A stretch of 64,000 bases of DNA from Aurantiochytrium sp. KH105 (GCA_003116975.1 BGKB01000087.1:186001-250000), one strand, 5' to 3'. Shown: positions 1 through 10,985, counted from the stretch's first letter. Numbers and translations are program-made. Notes: generated by a model from the sequence alone, not told the origin.

Positions 1-863
1 GCCGCCTCCCTGGCGGTGTGCACTTGTGCCTCGAGCTCGCTCACACGACGAGCATGCTCTTGTTTCACTCGCGAGAGCGTCTCCTCGAGCTCAGCATTGG
101 TCTCTGTACTGCTTGCAAGAAGGACCTTGAGATTCGCAACTTGGGAGCGCGTTTCGCGAGCACTCTCGGCAAGGCCCTGCGCTTTAAGCCTGTCCACAAG
201 CACCTTTGAGGCATTTCGAGGCGAACTTGCTGCACTGGCCGACCTACGGCTGACTTCAGCTTCGAGGGCCTGCAAGGCTTTTGCAAGCGTAGTCTGACCC
301 TTGGTCGGGGGCGGCTGAGGGGGCAGGAAACGATTTGAAGCGCGCAGGAGCTCCTCGAGACGTAATTTCTCGTCCTCCAGAGCACGGCATTGGGCCTGTG
401 CCGAAAGAAGCTGCGAAGTGACTGCAGCGACGGCCTCTCCGCGAAATGCAGAGTCTTGTCCGCTGGTTGATGCGCTCGCTCTCCCTCGAAGCAACCTCCG
501 TGGCGCAGTCTGAGGCCGGCGGCTGCCGTTTACATAATAAAAGTTGGCAGCCTCCGAGCCGTCGTCGTTTGCCGGGCCGAGTGAGGTGCCGAAACTGCTC
601 GCAGGCCGCGGACTCCAGCTTCTGTCCTCGTGCGTGGCGTGCTCCTCGTCAGTGGGCCCACGCCCCGTCGGCGCCGTTGTCCACTCTTGCTCCCGCGCAC
701 GCAAGGGGGTCACCACGAGCACTGGGTCTCCATCGTCGTCAACGTCGACGGAGTCGAGACCCTCGTTCTCGACCGCGAGATCTTCTTCGGAAGGCGGCAC
801 AAGCACGTGCGGCCGCGAGAGCAGCGCCAGGCTCTCGTCGATGATGCGCACCGTCTCGTCCAT
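1..863 (-). CDS. Coiled-coil protein, C-terminus cut by window edge
   Basis: An open frame runs from an ATG at 863 down to base 1 with no stop, so about 287 N-terminal residues are visible. The first ~170 residues are acidic and low in complexity (start MDETVRIIDESLALLSRP). From about residue 165 the sequence turns into heptad-rich helix (LEDEKLRLEELL, later LEETLSRVKQEHARRVSELE), typical of a coiled coil that continues out of the window. Codon third positions are G/C-rich in this frame, and the opposite strand shows only its Ser/Leu-rich shadow. I recognise no family. A structural or scaffold role (cytoskeleton, basal body) is possible but is only an inference. The next minus-strand gene ends 147 nt upstream. 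Confidence 0.7.
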   Translation of the reverse strand, partial: MDETVRIIDESLALLSRPHVLVPPSEEDLAVENEGLDSVDVDDDGDPVLVVTPLRAREQEWTTAPTGRGPTDEEHATHEDRSWSPRPASSFGTSLGPANDDGSEAANFYYVNGSRRPQTAPRRLLRGRASASTSGQDSAFRGEAVAAVTSQLLSAQAQCRALEDEKLRLEELLRASNRFLPPQPPPTKGQTTLAKALQALEAEVSRRSASAASSPRNASKVLVDRLKAQGLAESARETRSQVANLKVLLASSTETNAELEETLSRVKQEHARRVSELEAQVHTAREA

Positions 864-1009
864 GGTAGAGGTGCCGCCTAACTACAGGTTTGCTTGCTCG
901 CTTTGCGCTCAGCCGAACCGAGAAACGGCTTGGGCGTCTTTACAAAAATGCGGCCCAACTTATGGTTACTTTAGCGGGGACGTTCATCGTCGGTATTTGC
1001 CGAGGGAGC

Positions 1010-1463
1010 TCAGAGGAGGAGGGAGCAAACATTGATTGACGGTGAGCTCTCGATACTTGTCATCAAGACTGAGCTGGCTGGTCGCGAGGAGGTGCTTTAT
1101 GTGAAAAGCGAAGCGAACGCGAGAAGGCTGAGAACTCACCATGTCCTTGCAAAAACTTGGTGAGTAAGTCGAAGTGCTCGAGCTCGCCTTGTTTTATAAA
1201 ACCAAGAGCAGAGCAAGAGCGCCCCAAACTCAACACTTCAGAGATGTCTTCGTCTACGGCTGTGAGCAACCGATGCGACACGTGCATGACCGAAACACAT
1301 AGCGCAAGTGCCGACACGCTCGCTTGTATGGACCTGCCAGCTCAGCACGCTCCGCAGCCTCGACGCCACCATCCGCGGTGGAGAAGCGCTTGCGGCCACC
1401 TCCGCCATCACCGCCCTTCTTTTCTTTTTGCTTTCCCCGAAGCACCGAAAGCCATCCTTTGAC
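1010..1463 (-). CDS. Small spliced hypothetical protein (5' end unresolved)
   Basis: Three minus-strand blocks join into one frame through two short GT-AG introns: ~1463-1334, intron 1333-1260 (74 nt), 1259-1140, intron 1139-1069 (71 nt, strong GTGAGT donor), and 1068-1010 ending in TGA. Both introns keep the phase. The product begins Lys/Gly-rich (GKQKEKKGGDGGGG). It continues with a helical stretch (VEAAERAELA, then VDEDISEVLSLG and FIKQGELEHFDLLTKFLQ) and ends in a short hydrophobic tail. No ATG lies in the first block before an in-frame stop, so another 5' exon is probable. The first donor (GTCCAT) is weak. I recognise no family. It could be a separate short gene or a 5' part of a transcript related to the coiled-coil gene downstream. 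Confidence 0.4.
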
Positions 1464-1617
1464 CCTCCCTCGGTTCGGACCGCTGCGCTGCTACATCTTC
1501 GTCATTGCAAAGGTGAATTGCTGAAGTCTTCGAGCGCCATGTTCCAAGAAATCTTTCACGAAAAAGTAAGTGAATAGAATCAACGATACGCTTTTGTTAT
1601 GATTGATGATATTGTCG

Positions 1618-4600
1618 TCATAATTGCGGAGCGGTCGGGTGAACCGTGCCAGGCTTTTCTCGGCGACTCGCCATAACCTGGCGACGACGCGTCAAATCCG
1701 CCTCTGTAGGTGCAAAGATCTGACCGTAGAACTCGACTACAGCGGAAGGCAGGCAAGCGAGCGCGAGGACGCAGAACACTTGAACCCATGCGGCAGGGTC
1801 CTCTAGAACCTTGATAATGCCAACGGCATTAGGTGATGAGGAAAAGAGACTCGGAAATGCAGTTGTCTCGGACCACAGTGCAAGCGTTCCAAACCAGAAT
1901 ACTGCAGAAATTACATAGGCTCCGACCATGAGCCAGGAAATCGTCTTGGTGATGATCAGGAGACGCACGGCCACGACGGAGCAAACGCACCAATGCACAA
2001 GCGTTCCCAAATACCAGATGCCGTGCGACTTGCCGTCGGCCGAGGTGACGCTGCCGGAAGCGCTGGAGAGAAGATAGAAGCAGCCAAAGACAATAATTGA
2101 TGCATGCAAAAAGCCTTCCAGAATCCATGTCCAGAAAATGCGTCTTGAGAAAAACTCTGCGCGCGCGCTGCGAAGCGATCCACCCTGATATAGCTTCGGA
2201 TTCCGCATACTGTGTTCATGGTCGATATCTTTGTCGAGGATGCCAAAGATAATGATAGGGATGGCCGTGTAAAAGATGTTGTAGCCCTGATAAAGCGGGT
2301 AGTCGAGGTAGAAAGCTTGGCCACTTGCAAGACAAAGGAATGCATAAAAGAACTGCGGCAGTACGAGAACTGCGTTCTTGTAAAACATGTAGCAGACCAG
2401 AACTCCGACGCGACGTGCAGACCAGCGACCATGAACGAAAAGCAGGCGTTGAAGGTATTTGAACCGAGCAATAGCAAAGTCCGCAGCGTTGGCCGCCTGG
2501 AGACCTTCCTGGCCATAGATGCCAATACCAACGTGTGCGCGTTGGATCATGGGCACGTCGTTGGCACCATCTCCGATACTGAGCGTCTTAATTCCAGGGT
2601 CGGAGTTTCGAACGCCCTGCACGATGGTTGCTTTCTGGTCGGGACTTACGCGTGCGCAAATAACAGATTCGCAGCGGTTTGCAAGACGGAGAAAGTCGGA
2701 CATGAGCCCAAAGGTGTCGAGCGCGTATATTGCCTTGGTATCGACTACCATGCAATAGACCTGCGTCGGTGGCGGCTTGTCCGACACCTGCTTCGTGAGC
2801 TCCTGTAGCCTGCGCTTTGTGTCGGCCGCTGAGATCGTCTCGTATGGAACCGACTCGAGGACCAGATACAAGAGCTCCATTTTGTGCGTCCAAAGTGCAC
2901 ACGAAAAGCCAATATTGATGGCCGTGTCCACCTTGTCCCCTGTGAGCATCCATACTTTGATGCCTGCCTGGCGTAGTGCCGAGATGGTCTCTGGGACGTC
3001 TTCTTGCAGCCTGTCTTCGATTCCAGTGCAGCCAACAAGCTCAAGGTTCGTCTCAAGCTCTTCCTGAAGAGCCTCGATGCGCTCCTGTCTCGATGTAACA
3101 CTCACTGCAGCGTCGACCATGCGCGAGTTCCATTTTTCGTATTCACTACGCGGAATGACCCGTCTGGCGAAGCAGAGGGTTCGCAAGCCTTCCGTAGCAA
3201 ACGCATCGATACTCTCAAACACGTGGGTCGCGGCGGATGAGTCTCGACTTGTCTTGGCAAGCCTGTCCATAATCACGTTGTCTGCCCCCTTGCAGTAAAG
3301 AACGATATCCCCGGACACTGGATCCTCAATGACCACTGAAGATCGCTTTCGATTGCTCGTGAATTCCAGCACCTGGAGCACTTGGCATTTCACGTCTGTG
3401 ACAACCTCGGGGTTAAATAGAGAATGACTGCTGCCCATATCTGGCGAGGGATGAACTTCAAGAGTGAGCGAGTGTGGACCGCGTGCTGTCAGTCGCATCC
3501 CGCTCTCTTCGCAAGCTTGCACGAGGGCCCCCTCGTCGGGCGAGGAAGCGGAATATACGAGATCCCCGTTATCGAGTCTTTCTGGGATGACGGTGTGATT
3601 GACCGCCATGGCAAACAACAACTGTCGCAGTGCTGCCGCTTCTACGGGGTCTTTGCCTCGCAATCCTTGCGGAGCTCCATTTTCAAGACTACTGCGCCGA
3701 CTTCTGTCGCTGCTTTCGGCACTGCTTTCGGCGGCGATCGCCTCAGCACCTTGTTTCGACTTGCTTCCACTTGAATTGTCGTCTGAAGCGAGAGAGTCAA
3801 TAGTGGAGACGCGAAAACGGCTTGTGAGCGAAGCGCAGGTTCGAAATTTCATAATATTTGCCGTGAGGGTGCCTGTTTTATCGGAAAAGACATGCTCCAC
3901 ACAGCCAAGCTCCTCATTAAGCTCTGAACAGTTCACCTTGGTTGCCCGATCCGAAGGTGCATGATACATGCCGAGATCCCACGAGATAAAGAATCCCTGA
4001 CCAAATTTGACCATGTCGATAGTGACGAGCAGAGATATTGGGATGAAGTTTGTGAAGATGATAACGTAGTTGAAGAAGCGCAACGTCATTTCTTCTGCAA
4101 ATTTCTTGGGAGAGACCCAGAGGTAAAAGTAGTCTTCAATGGCCTCGGAGTGAACGCCCACCATGAGCGCCGCGCCCAGGCAGAGAAAGCACTGCATTGC
4201 AAAAATGTAGGTCATGAGCTGCTGCGCCATGGCCATGGCGGAGCTGGTTTTGAAGGTGCTTGTTGCCGCATTCATTTGTAATTTGGTTTCTGCACCGGCA
4301 TAGACGACAACGCCGACGGCCCAATCGGAATTTCGCAATTGCGAGCCACGCAGCAAGATGTTGCTGGAAGTGAGGGGGATCTGTACTCCAATGCCATCCT
4401 CTTCGTAAGATAGTGCACCGTCAAAGCTCTCGAGAATTTTGTTGGGCAGGTTGCAGGTCACTGTGCACGATGCCCCGAGACTGTGCAGGCTCGGTGGGAT
4501 TTGTGGGGGCACCTGTCTTTGCTTGAGATTCGTTTCGCCGTCGAGACCTGCGGTCATGACGTAGACAACATTGTTGACCTGGTCTGCGCACTGAAGAAGG

Positions 4601-5094
4601 GCAATATCAGCGGGAATCATGTCTCTATTCTTGATTCGGACGACAGAGCCAACCTTGAGTGAGTTCCATGTGCGGGATGCAAAGTGCATTTCACCCGTGT
4701 CCTTGTCAGTTCGCTCGAGCACTTGGACGAGCCTGCTGTTTTCAATGCGGTCATATTTATGTCGAGACCAGTCCTCCAGCGCGTCCTTGAGGGCTGTGAC
4801 GAGCAGGACAAAGGCGAGAGGGGACGCCATCGAAGGCTCGCCGCGCGTGATTGATACCTCCTGCCACATTTGTAGGAACATAATGAGAAGGAAGTACACG
4901 TTGGCGGCGCGATGGAGTTGTTTATACGCGTTCAAGAAGATAAAGTTCCAGACTGTGTAGTAAGATGTGCGAATGGTATTATCCATGTGCTGCAAATGCG
5001 GCACTTGCTGAGCATCTGCTTTGCCAACAAGCTTAAGCGATATCATACGGTACTCTGGTTTCGCCACGTTGGAGAGCATCCTGGAGAAAACCAT
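1618..5094 (-). CDS. P4-type ATPase (phospholipid flippase)
   Basis: This is a single-exon frame of 1158 residues starting at ATG 5094. It has the hallmarks of a P4 (Drs2/ATP8-type) ATPase, which moves aminophospholipids to the cytosolic leaflet. The N-terminal signature reads NFIFLNAYKQLHRAANVYF near residue 55. The actuator motif DGETNLK is at about 185, the PISL motif in M4 near 355, and the phosphorylation site DKTGTLT has its Asp at about 405. KGADNVIMDRL, LTGDKVDTAINIGF and GDGANDVPMI follow in order. About six C-terminal membrane helices then follow (FYKNAVLVLPQFFYAF onwards). The length is normal for the family and no key residue is missing. Most P4-ATPases need a CDC50 partner, which is not in this window. 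The N-terminal cytosolic segment is short. Family assignment is firm; the exact subclass and lipid substrate are not determined. Confidence 0.95.
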   Translation of the reverse strand: MVFSRMLSNVAKPEYRMISLKLVGKADAQQVPHLQHMDNTIRTSYYTVWNFIFLNAYKQLHRAANVYFLLIMFLQMWQEVSITRGEPSMASPLAFVLLVTALKDALEDWSRHKYDRIENSRLVQVLERTDKDTGEMHFASRTWNSLKVGSVVRIKNRDMIPADIALLQCADQVNNVVYVMTAGLDGETNLKQRQVPPQIPPSLHSLGASCTVTCNLPNKILESFDGALSYEEDGIGVQIPLTSSNILLRGSQLRNSDWAVGVVVYAGAETKLQMNAATSTFKTSSAMAMAQQLMTYIFAMQCFLCLGAALMVGVHSEAIEDYFYLWVSPKKFAEEMTLRFFNYVIIFTNFIPISLLVTIDMVKFGQGFFISWDLGMYHAPSDRATKVNCSELNEELGCVEHVFSDKTGTLTANIMKFRTCASLTSRFRVSTIDSLASDDNSSGSKSKQGAEAIAAESSAESSDRSRRSSLENGAPQGLRGKDPVEAAALRQLLFAMAVNHTVIPERLDNGDLVYSASSPDEGALVQACEESGMRLTARGPHSLTLEVHPSPDMGSSHSLFNPEVVTDVKCQVLQVLEFTSNRKRSSVVIEDPVSGDIVLYCKGADNVIMDRLAKTSRDSSAATHVFESIDAFATEGLRTLCFARRVIPRSEYEKWNSRMVDAAVSVTSRQERIEALQEELETNLELVGCTGIEDRLQEDVPETISALRQAGIKVWMLTGDKVDTAINIGFSCALWTHKMELLYLVLESVPYETISAADTKRRLQELTKQVSDKPPPTQVYCMVVDTKAIYALDTFGLMSDFLRLANRCESVICARVSPDQKATIVQGVRNSDPGIKTLSIGDGANDVPMIQRAHVGIGIYGQEGLQAANAADFAIARFKYLQRLLFVHGRWSARRVGVLVCYMFYKNAVLVLPQFFYAFLCLASGQAFYLDYPLYQGYNIFYTAIPIIIFGILDKDIDHEHSMRNPKLYQGGSLRSARAEFFSRRIFWTWILEGFLHASIIVFGCFYLLSSASGSVTSADGKSHGIWYLGTLVHWCVCSVVAVRLLIITKTISWLMVGAYVISAVFWFGTLALWSETTAFPSLFSSSPNAVGIIKVLEDPAAWVQVFCVLALACLPSAVVEFYGQIFAPTEADLTRRRQVMASRREKPGTVHPTAPQL

Positions 5095-7213
5095 CGTGAC
5101 GTGTGGACAAGGAGACGGAACTGGGAGGGGTCCAGCTCACTCGCGCGGCGCGTCGAATCCACCGACGCGCCGTCTTCCCTCCCTCGACGTGCGACTTGTA
5201 GAGCGCGGCCAGACCAGCAGGTGTGTGGTGTTCGTTCGTCGTCGCAAGGTGTTGCTTTGTATATTGTTCTTATTTGCTTAGGCTCCGACCAGGCAGCCAG
5301 GCAGACGGGGAGCAGGTTTTTCTCGCCGCGCTTGGGTTCGTTCGTCTCGCACACAGTCGAGACGCTCTTCGAGACGGAGACCTTGCGCAGACTCTGCCAG
5401 CCACGTGCGTGCTTGCGTGCGTACGTTCGTGCACACGCACGCTTGTGCGTGCGTGCGTGCGTGCGTATTGGCGCTCCTCTGCGGCGGGGGGCGGCAGGCG
5501 CGCGGAGGCACCGCGACGCCACGATGATGTTGTGGCCACCGCGCCACGTTGCTGCTTTCTCTCTCGTCTTTTGCCGTGCGAGTGTCACCTCACAAAGAAG
5601 CAGCTTGGCAAAGCAGAGGAGTGCAGGAGGCGCTCGCTCTCGTAATAGCGTTGAGACACCGCACCTAGCTGGCATAAAGATGGCAGATCTCACAACGCCT
5701 CGCTCCGCAACGCCTCGCTCAAAGCACTGAACGTATAACGCGCGCACATAAAAGACACAGCTCTTGCAAGGCTCGCGTTTGCGTCGACAAGAATGTCTTA
5801 TCAGATTACAGTGCCAGCAGCGGTCATTCGCATCGCGGTGGCACTTGCCTTCAGAGCAGCGATCGTACCGGGCAGGCGAGACGGAGGCGGGCAAGAGAAG
5901 AAAAGAGAAAAAGACACGGGGAGTGCAATGGAGAGAGGAGGCAGCGACTCTCGCAAAAGTGAAGGCTAAATCCGAGTTCGAGTTAGTGGGAGAGACGCTG
6001 CCTTCCAGATGCGGCTCGGCGCCCTTTCTGTTTTCAGCCTTTTCGCATCGACCCTGCAAATAAATGGTCCAACGGATCTCTAGCGGGGAAACCGTCATCT
6101 AGCCCGATAGGCCGTTTTGGATGGGACCTAAAAAAGCCCGCCCCTCAGGTTTACTTTTAAGCGCCGCCGCGATGCAATGATGCCCAAGGCCTTCGAGTAA
6201 CGACTCGAAGCGAGTCTCCAGCCTGAGCGCGGCATTCTTGTTACTCCTACCGCAACCGACTGCAGACTTTTAGTGGAAGGTCATGCCTGCATGGACGCCT
6301 GCCGATACCTGTTTGGCGGAGTTAGTTGGTGGAATTGGCTGGCTCTCCCAATGAAAGAATACTTGATTGGTCAGATCCCGCGTGCTTGATTTGATTGACA
6401 TAAGCCTTGAGCAGTGATAGCAGCCATCGTGCTACGGGTAACGACGTCGGACGAAAACTGTCTGTCTCTCTGCCCGCACAGAGACCCACACCCCATCGAC
6501 GGGCGTCATATTATCTCGCTTTACCAAAAACGCACACCCTCCCCGCACCGTGGGTGCTGCGGGAGCAAGTTGAACCGCGCCCGTCTTTCCCTTTCCCTTT
6601 TTTTTCCTTTCACATTAGTGGTCTCTAAGTCGAATAAGTGGTCACTGCATCGACGACGGCCCCGGCCGAGCGAAGCGGGCGCGCGCTCCGCGAAGAAGGA
6701 CGACGCGCGAGCGAGCGTCTGCATCAGGCGCGCAAGTCGCAGGTCGCGAGGCCTGCGCAGCCGCAGGCGCAGAGCCCCTCTTGGTCTGCGAGGTCTACAA
6801 ACACACACACACAGTGGTCCAGATCTTGCGCGTTGCGATGCGGTGCGATGCGACGCGACCTGCACTGGTGTGACTTGCAACGACGCGCACACCCGATTCA
6901 TAAGAATAACTTCTACACACGCAGAAGGCGTGCACGTGCTGCGCACACTGATCGCCGCAAGAGAAGAAGAAAGCGCAGCAGCAGCAGAGGGGCCTGGAGT
7001 AAATGAAGCGAAGTCCTGCTGCCTTGTGGCGCACGACGCAGAACGCGATCGTGGAGATTTCGCAGCAGCCGGCAGCACGGTGGCCGGCAGCGCGCGCTCT
7101 CGCGCGTTCAGACGTTGCTCGCGCTTGGGCCTTGCGCATCGTCCGTGAGCCCGAGTGTGCGTGAGCTCGGGCTCGAGGATCGCGAGAAAAGAAAGACGGG
7201 GTCGAGCTCAGCG
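5095..7213. other. Intergenic / 5' regions between divergent genes
   Basis: This is the shared upstream region of the P4-ATPase (minus) and the large orphan gene (plus). It holds a GTGC microsatellite (5405-5467), a short CA run near 6800, a poly-T/pyrimidine stretch near 6590-6615 and GC-rich sequence before 7214. A minus-strand ATG frame at 6098-5043 is open but runs into the flippase start and is not convincing. No RNA gene was seen. Confidence 0.6.
5405..5467. repeat. GTGC tetranucleotide microsatellite (imperfect)
   Basis: The sequence shows GTGCGTGC units interrupted by GTAC, TTCG and a CACACGCAC inversion. It lies about 310 nt upstream of the P4-ATPase start, so it sits in that gene's promoter or 5' UTR. 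Confidence 0.85.
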
Positions 7214-9904
7214 ATGTCGAGGCGACTGCAGCTCGATGGGCCGGAGGCGGACTCGCTCGAGACGCTCGAGGCGGATGGAGCCCAGTCCACGCTACGCAGG
7301 CGAATGCAAGTCGAGGAGGCCGAAAGGAAGGAGGCGCAGCATGCCATGCAGCGCAGGGTCGTTCAAAGCATTCGTCTCACGGGTAGCAATGTCGCCCGCG
7401 TGGGTTCTGTAAGGGCGGCCAAGGCCGGCGCTCTCCTCGAGACGCTTCGAGGCTCGGTACGCGTACAAAGACTTTCATTAGCGCGCTCGAGTCTGAGCTC
7501 TGCGCGAAGTCGGAGTGTTACCGTAAATGGGGAAGCAGACGGTGATGAAGATGATTCGAGCGAAGACTGGGTGGACAATCCGCTTGAAAACAGCGAGAAC
7601 TCCCCGCTTGTGAGTCGCTACGGCCAGATCGACGTCACAGATGAGGCTCTTGAGCTTCAAGATGGTTCATACAATGTGCAAATCTTTGAAGACGTGGCAC
7701 GCTTCGGGGACGATCACGAAACGGCGCACCCGCTTTTAAGCGGTCCACGCGAGTTCTATCGCGTCTTCCCCGGCAAGGTGGCTCTCCTGGTGCGTCTCCT
7801 CAATCTGTGCGCTTCTGGTGACACGCGCTTTACGGCAGGGTCGCTCTATGTCCGGTGTGCGCAAACAAAATCATCATGGATGGGTAAAAAGCTCGTTCAA
7901 GCAGATCCGGAGGAAAGAGATTTTTCGCGTTTACGCATGTATGATGACAAGACATTTCCAGCGCTCGTGCAAGACTTTCAGAGCCCCGCATGCTTCGTGG
8001 CCCAGACAGACGGTCGGCAACAGGTGTTTTACGACGCAATAACGGAGGAGATCCCATTTAAAGATCTTATTGTGGTCAATCGCGTCAGTCTCGGCATTGC
8101 CCGAGCGGCTGAACACGTCTACGCGCTGTACGAACAAGAAGGCAAATTTTCGCTTGAAAAGTTCTGGTCCGCGCCAGCGAGGAGTGAGGTCATCAACTTC
8201 GCACACAGACTCGGAGAGCTCCTCGAGCACATGCTCCGGCTTCCACAAGCCTTTCCTATTTCGCATATTGGCGGATTTCGACATGCCCGCATGCACCGAT
8301 ATACGATCATGGTGCCAACAGCAGTCAAGATGAACCCTCCGTCTTCGCACCACCGAGCGCAAGAAGGCAGCCGCGCGACGAGCGTCCAGCGTGGCGGTTC
8401 ACAAAGTACAAGGGCCGATCTGCGGCTCGACGCGTATGAAATTTGCGAAGTGATTCCGCGCAAGGGTTTTGAGGCTATTGTTTTGGCCGAGTGCACCAGT
8501 TCTGTGGAGGAAAGCCACGCACTGGCGACCTTGGAAGGCTCAACACTCTTGGTGTCTTCCCCGCTCTTTGCGTACTATGTGCGAGGCGGAGGGCCTCAGT
8601 ATCCAGACCCAGACTACGACCTTACACTGGCCGTCTCGATGTTTTTTGGGCAGCCATGCGTGGACCGCACCGGTACTATCGTTGACCATGAGGTGCGTCT
8701 CTCTCCGGCCGATCCGTTGCCGCGCGTGCATCTTGGCTCGCAAGCGCGGCGTTATGTAGACGGTGTACTTGTTTCGGCCGTGCAAGACGCGTACGACAAT
8801 CTTGCAATGGCCACACCAACAATCCTCTGGCAGGCCGTGGAAGACTCTGGTGTCTCTGCACTCATGCAAGAAGGCGCGACGAGGGTAATGCAGCAGATCG
8901 AGCGCGGTAACGCCACTGACATCGAAATCCTTCTTGACGAGGACCCGGCGACGATTGCAGCGCTGTTTGCGCTCGTGGATCTCGGTTGGGAACGCTTTCA
9001 ACGCAACCAAATTCTGATTCGCGTTGTATACGTTGCCCGTGCTGTTTCTGAAGAAGTCGTGGCTGCTGTGGAGAGCCTGCGGGCAAGCAACCCTGCTTGG
9101 GAGCACATCGTAGAGCTCTACGCCTATGAGAATGCGGACTTGTCAGAGATGCTCAGCTTGGACGACTGTGTGGTTGTGTCCTGCGCGCACGCCGACCTGA
9201 TATTTGGTTCGCCTCACTACCAGTCTTTCTTTGTGCGTCAAAAGGGAAGCGCGTTTTGTGGGGCGGAAGCCGGGGCGGGGCAACTCGACAGCAAGTGGCA
9301 GGCCGCAGTTCGCAAGGAAATACAGCGTCGCAACGTGGTGTCCGCGAACAATGTGGAGTCCTTGTTGCACCTCTTGCGGCTGCAAGCGGACCTTGCACCG
9401 TTTGCTTTAGTGACGCTGCGCGACTACCTGTGGTGGGCGAACTTCACCATGCTTTGGAACAAGGCGAGCGTGGACTTGATCTCTCGCATTCCGTCGATGA
9501 ATGCGCACAGGGTACAAAATGTATTCCAATTTTACCGCAGCGATGGATGGCAGCGCTGGGCCCTGGACATCACGCACCATGCAAAGCTTAAATTCCCGCG
9601 GTCCAAGTCCGGCCACCAAGCTCATCACTACAAGTTACTGCTCAAGGCTTTTACGGACCGCGTATGTACCTCATGTGGCGTCGGGGACCGTGAGCGAGCG
9701 GGTTTGATGTGCTCAAACCCCTTTGCGACAGGGGGTGCTGGTGACGCGCATTCCCAGGCGGAGACGCTGAGCTCTCTATCCACTGCGTTTGCGGTGACCA
9801 GCGACTACGAGGTTGTTCGTTTTGGGCGCAGTTCGCACCTTTTGGTCGACTTGCAGCTCGCCTACGCAGGCGACGCACTCGCTCATTACCTGCGGTCGAG
9901 CTAG
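7214..9904 (+). CDS. Large orphan protein, 896 aa
   Basis: One uninterrupted exon. I chose ATG 7214 (MSRRLQLDGPEADSLE); the frame is open upstream to 7115 but only from TTG. Residues 1-110 are Arg/Glu-rich and helical (RRRMQVEEAERKEAQHAMQRR). Residues ~110-160 are Ser/Asp-rich and low in complexity. The rest, ~160-896, is a well-mixed globular sequence with many aromatics and no obvious membrane helix or signal peptide. Near the C-terminus is a CTSCGVGDRERAGLMC segment that could hold a small Cys pair site. No family is recognisable by eye. Strong codon bias toward G/C-ending codons over 2.7 kb supports real coding. Function is unknown. It shares an upstream region with the divergent flippase gene. 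Confidence 0.8.
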   Translation: MSRRLQLDGPEADSLETLEADGAQSTLRRRMQVEEAERKEAQHAMQRRVVQSIRLTGSNVARVGSVRAAKAGALLETLRGSVRVQRLSLARSSLSSARSRSVTVNGEADGDEDDSSEDWVDNPLENSENSPLVSRYGQIDVTDEALELQDGSYNVQIFEDVARFGDDHETAHPLLSGPREFYRVFPGKVALLVRLLNLCASGDTRFTAGSLYVRCAQTKSSWMGKKLVQADPEERDFSRLRMYDDKTFPALVQDFQSPACFVAQTDGRQQVFYDAITEEIPFKDLIVVNRVSLGIARAAEHVYALYEQEGKFSLEKFWSAPARSEVINFAHRLGELLEHMLRLPQAFPISHIGGFRHARMHRYTIMVPTAVKMNPPSSHHRAQEGSRATSVQRGGSQSTRADLRLDAYEICEVIPRKGFEAIVLAECTSSVEESHALATLEGSTLLVSSPLFAYYVRGGGPQYPDPDYDLTLAVSMFFGQPCVDRTGTIVDHEVRLSPADPLPRVHLGSQARRYVDGVLVSAVQDAYDNLAMATPTILWQAVEDSGVSALMQEGATRVMQQIERGNATDIEILLDEDPATIAALFALVDLGWERFQRNQILIRVVYVARAVSEEVVAAVESLRASNPAWEHIVELYAYENADLSEMLSLDDCVVVSCAHADLIFGSPHYQSFFVRQKGSAFCGAEAGAGQLDSKWQAAVRKEIQRRNVVSANNVESLLHLLRLQADLAPFALVTLRDYLWWANFTMLWNKASVDLISRIPSMNAHRVQNVFQFYRSDGWQRWALDITHHAKLKFPRSKSGHQAHHYKLLLKAFTDRVCTSCGVGDRERAGLMCSNPFATGGAGDAHSQAETLSSLSTAFAVTSDYEVVRFGRSSHLLVDLQLAYAGDALAHYLRSS

Positions 9905-10896
9905 GTCTGAAAAGTATACACACACTAGCGGAGCAAACTACGTCGACCCAACCCCCAACCCCCCTCCCCCCCCCCCTCTCCTCGCCTTCCGTCCGAGACT
10001 GTCCGCATATGTGCCCAGCTGCCCAGCGTACGTGTTATTGTTTGTTTCGATCTTTTCCCTTTTGTACGCACGGCAGCGAGAGTGGCCGTGTCGCCAGCAG
10101 CCAGGTGGCGGAAGGACTTTTTCCTTCGCTCATGTACGGAAGCTGGAAGAACGTAGGAGCAGCGCTACCTTTGGGCAGGTGTAGTCTGCTCGTTATGAAT
10201 TTCTATCCCTTTTTTTTTGTTTATGAAGCATTTGCTCAGCTAGAGCGAAGCTTCCCCCGCCATAGGTCTACGACTAGAGTCCGTCAGCCGCAAGCATGTT
10301 GCTTCCACCTTAACGCGACCGCGACGATGGGCTCTGCCTTGCTGGTAGTGACCGCAAGCCCCGCCGCTGACTTCCTCCTTTTCACCCCTTCCATCTCGCC
10401 GCCGAATTTTCTGGCTGGCCGTGCCGCTGCCGCTCGCAGTCGCCGTCGCGATCACGGCCGCGGAGCGGTGCCCGCTGCTGATCCTCCTTTCCGCTCCAGT
10501 GCGCGCGCGGCCCCGTGCTCGCGAGGCCAGCCGGGGGCGCGTCTCCTCGCTGCCTGGCAGAGGCCGCGTCGCTGACGCCTGAGAGCGCGCGACTTGATTG
10601 CGCCCTGCAGTGCCAGCAGCAGCTCAGTGAGGGAACGCCACATCGCGCGCGCCGGAGCATCATGGCGCGCGGAGGAAGGCGCGCGGAGGAAGGCGCGCGC
10701 TGGAACCTGCGTCTCGGGAAGGAAGCTGCGCTGCGCCGTCGCCTCGGAGCGTCGCCGCGGCATTTACGCGCTCCGAGGGATGGCATGGCGTGGCGCGGCG
10801 AGGGCCGGCCGGGGTTGAGGCTATGGAGTCAGAGGGGATGGGGGGGGGTTGCTGGGTTAGAAAGGCTTGTTTTCGTGTTTTCTTATTTTCTTGTTT

Positions 10897-10985
10897 TCAT
10901 GCTAGCTTGCTTGCTAGCTAGCTAGCTAGCTTGCTTGGTTTCGCGATCTAGCTTGGTTTCACGATCTAGCTTGCTTGCTTGCTGG
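10897..10985. repeat. GCTA/GCTT tetranucleotide repeat cluster
   Basis: Runs of TTGCTTGC and GCTAGCTAGC alternate with two near-identical segments around TTGGTTTCRCGATCTAGC. The GCTAGC units are self-complementary. Confidence 0.85.

Noticed and set aside
5043..6098. Minus-strand ATG frame upstream of the flippase
   Set aside because: It partly looks protein-like, but it overlaps the flippase start and crosses a GTGC microsatellite; more likely 5' leader and promoter.
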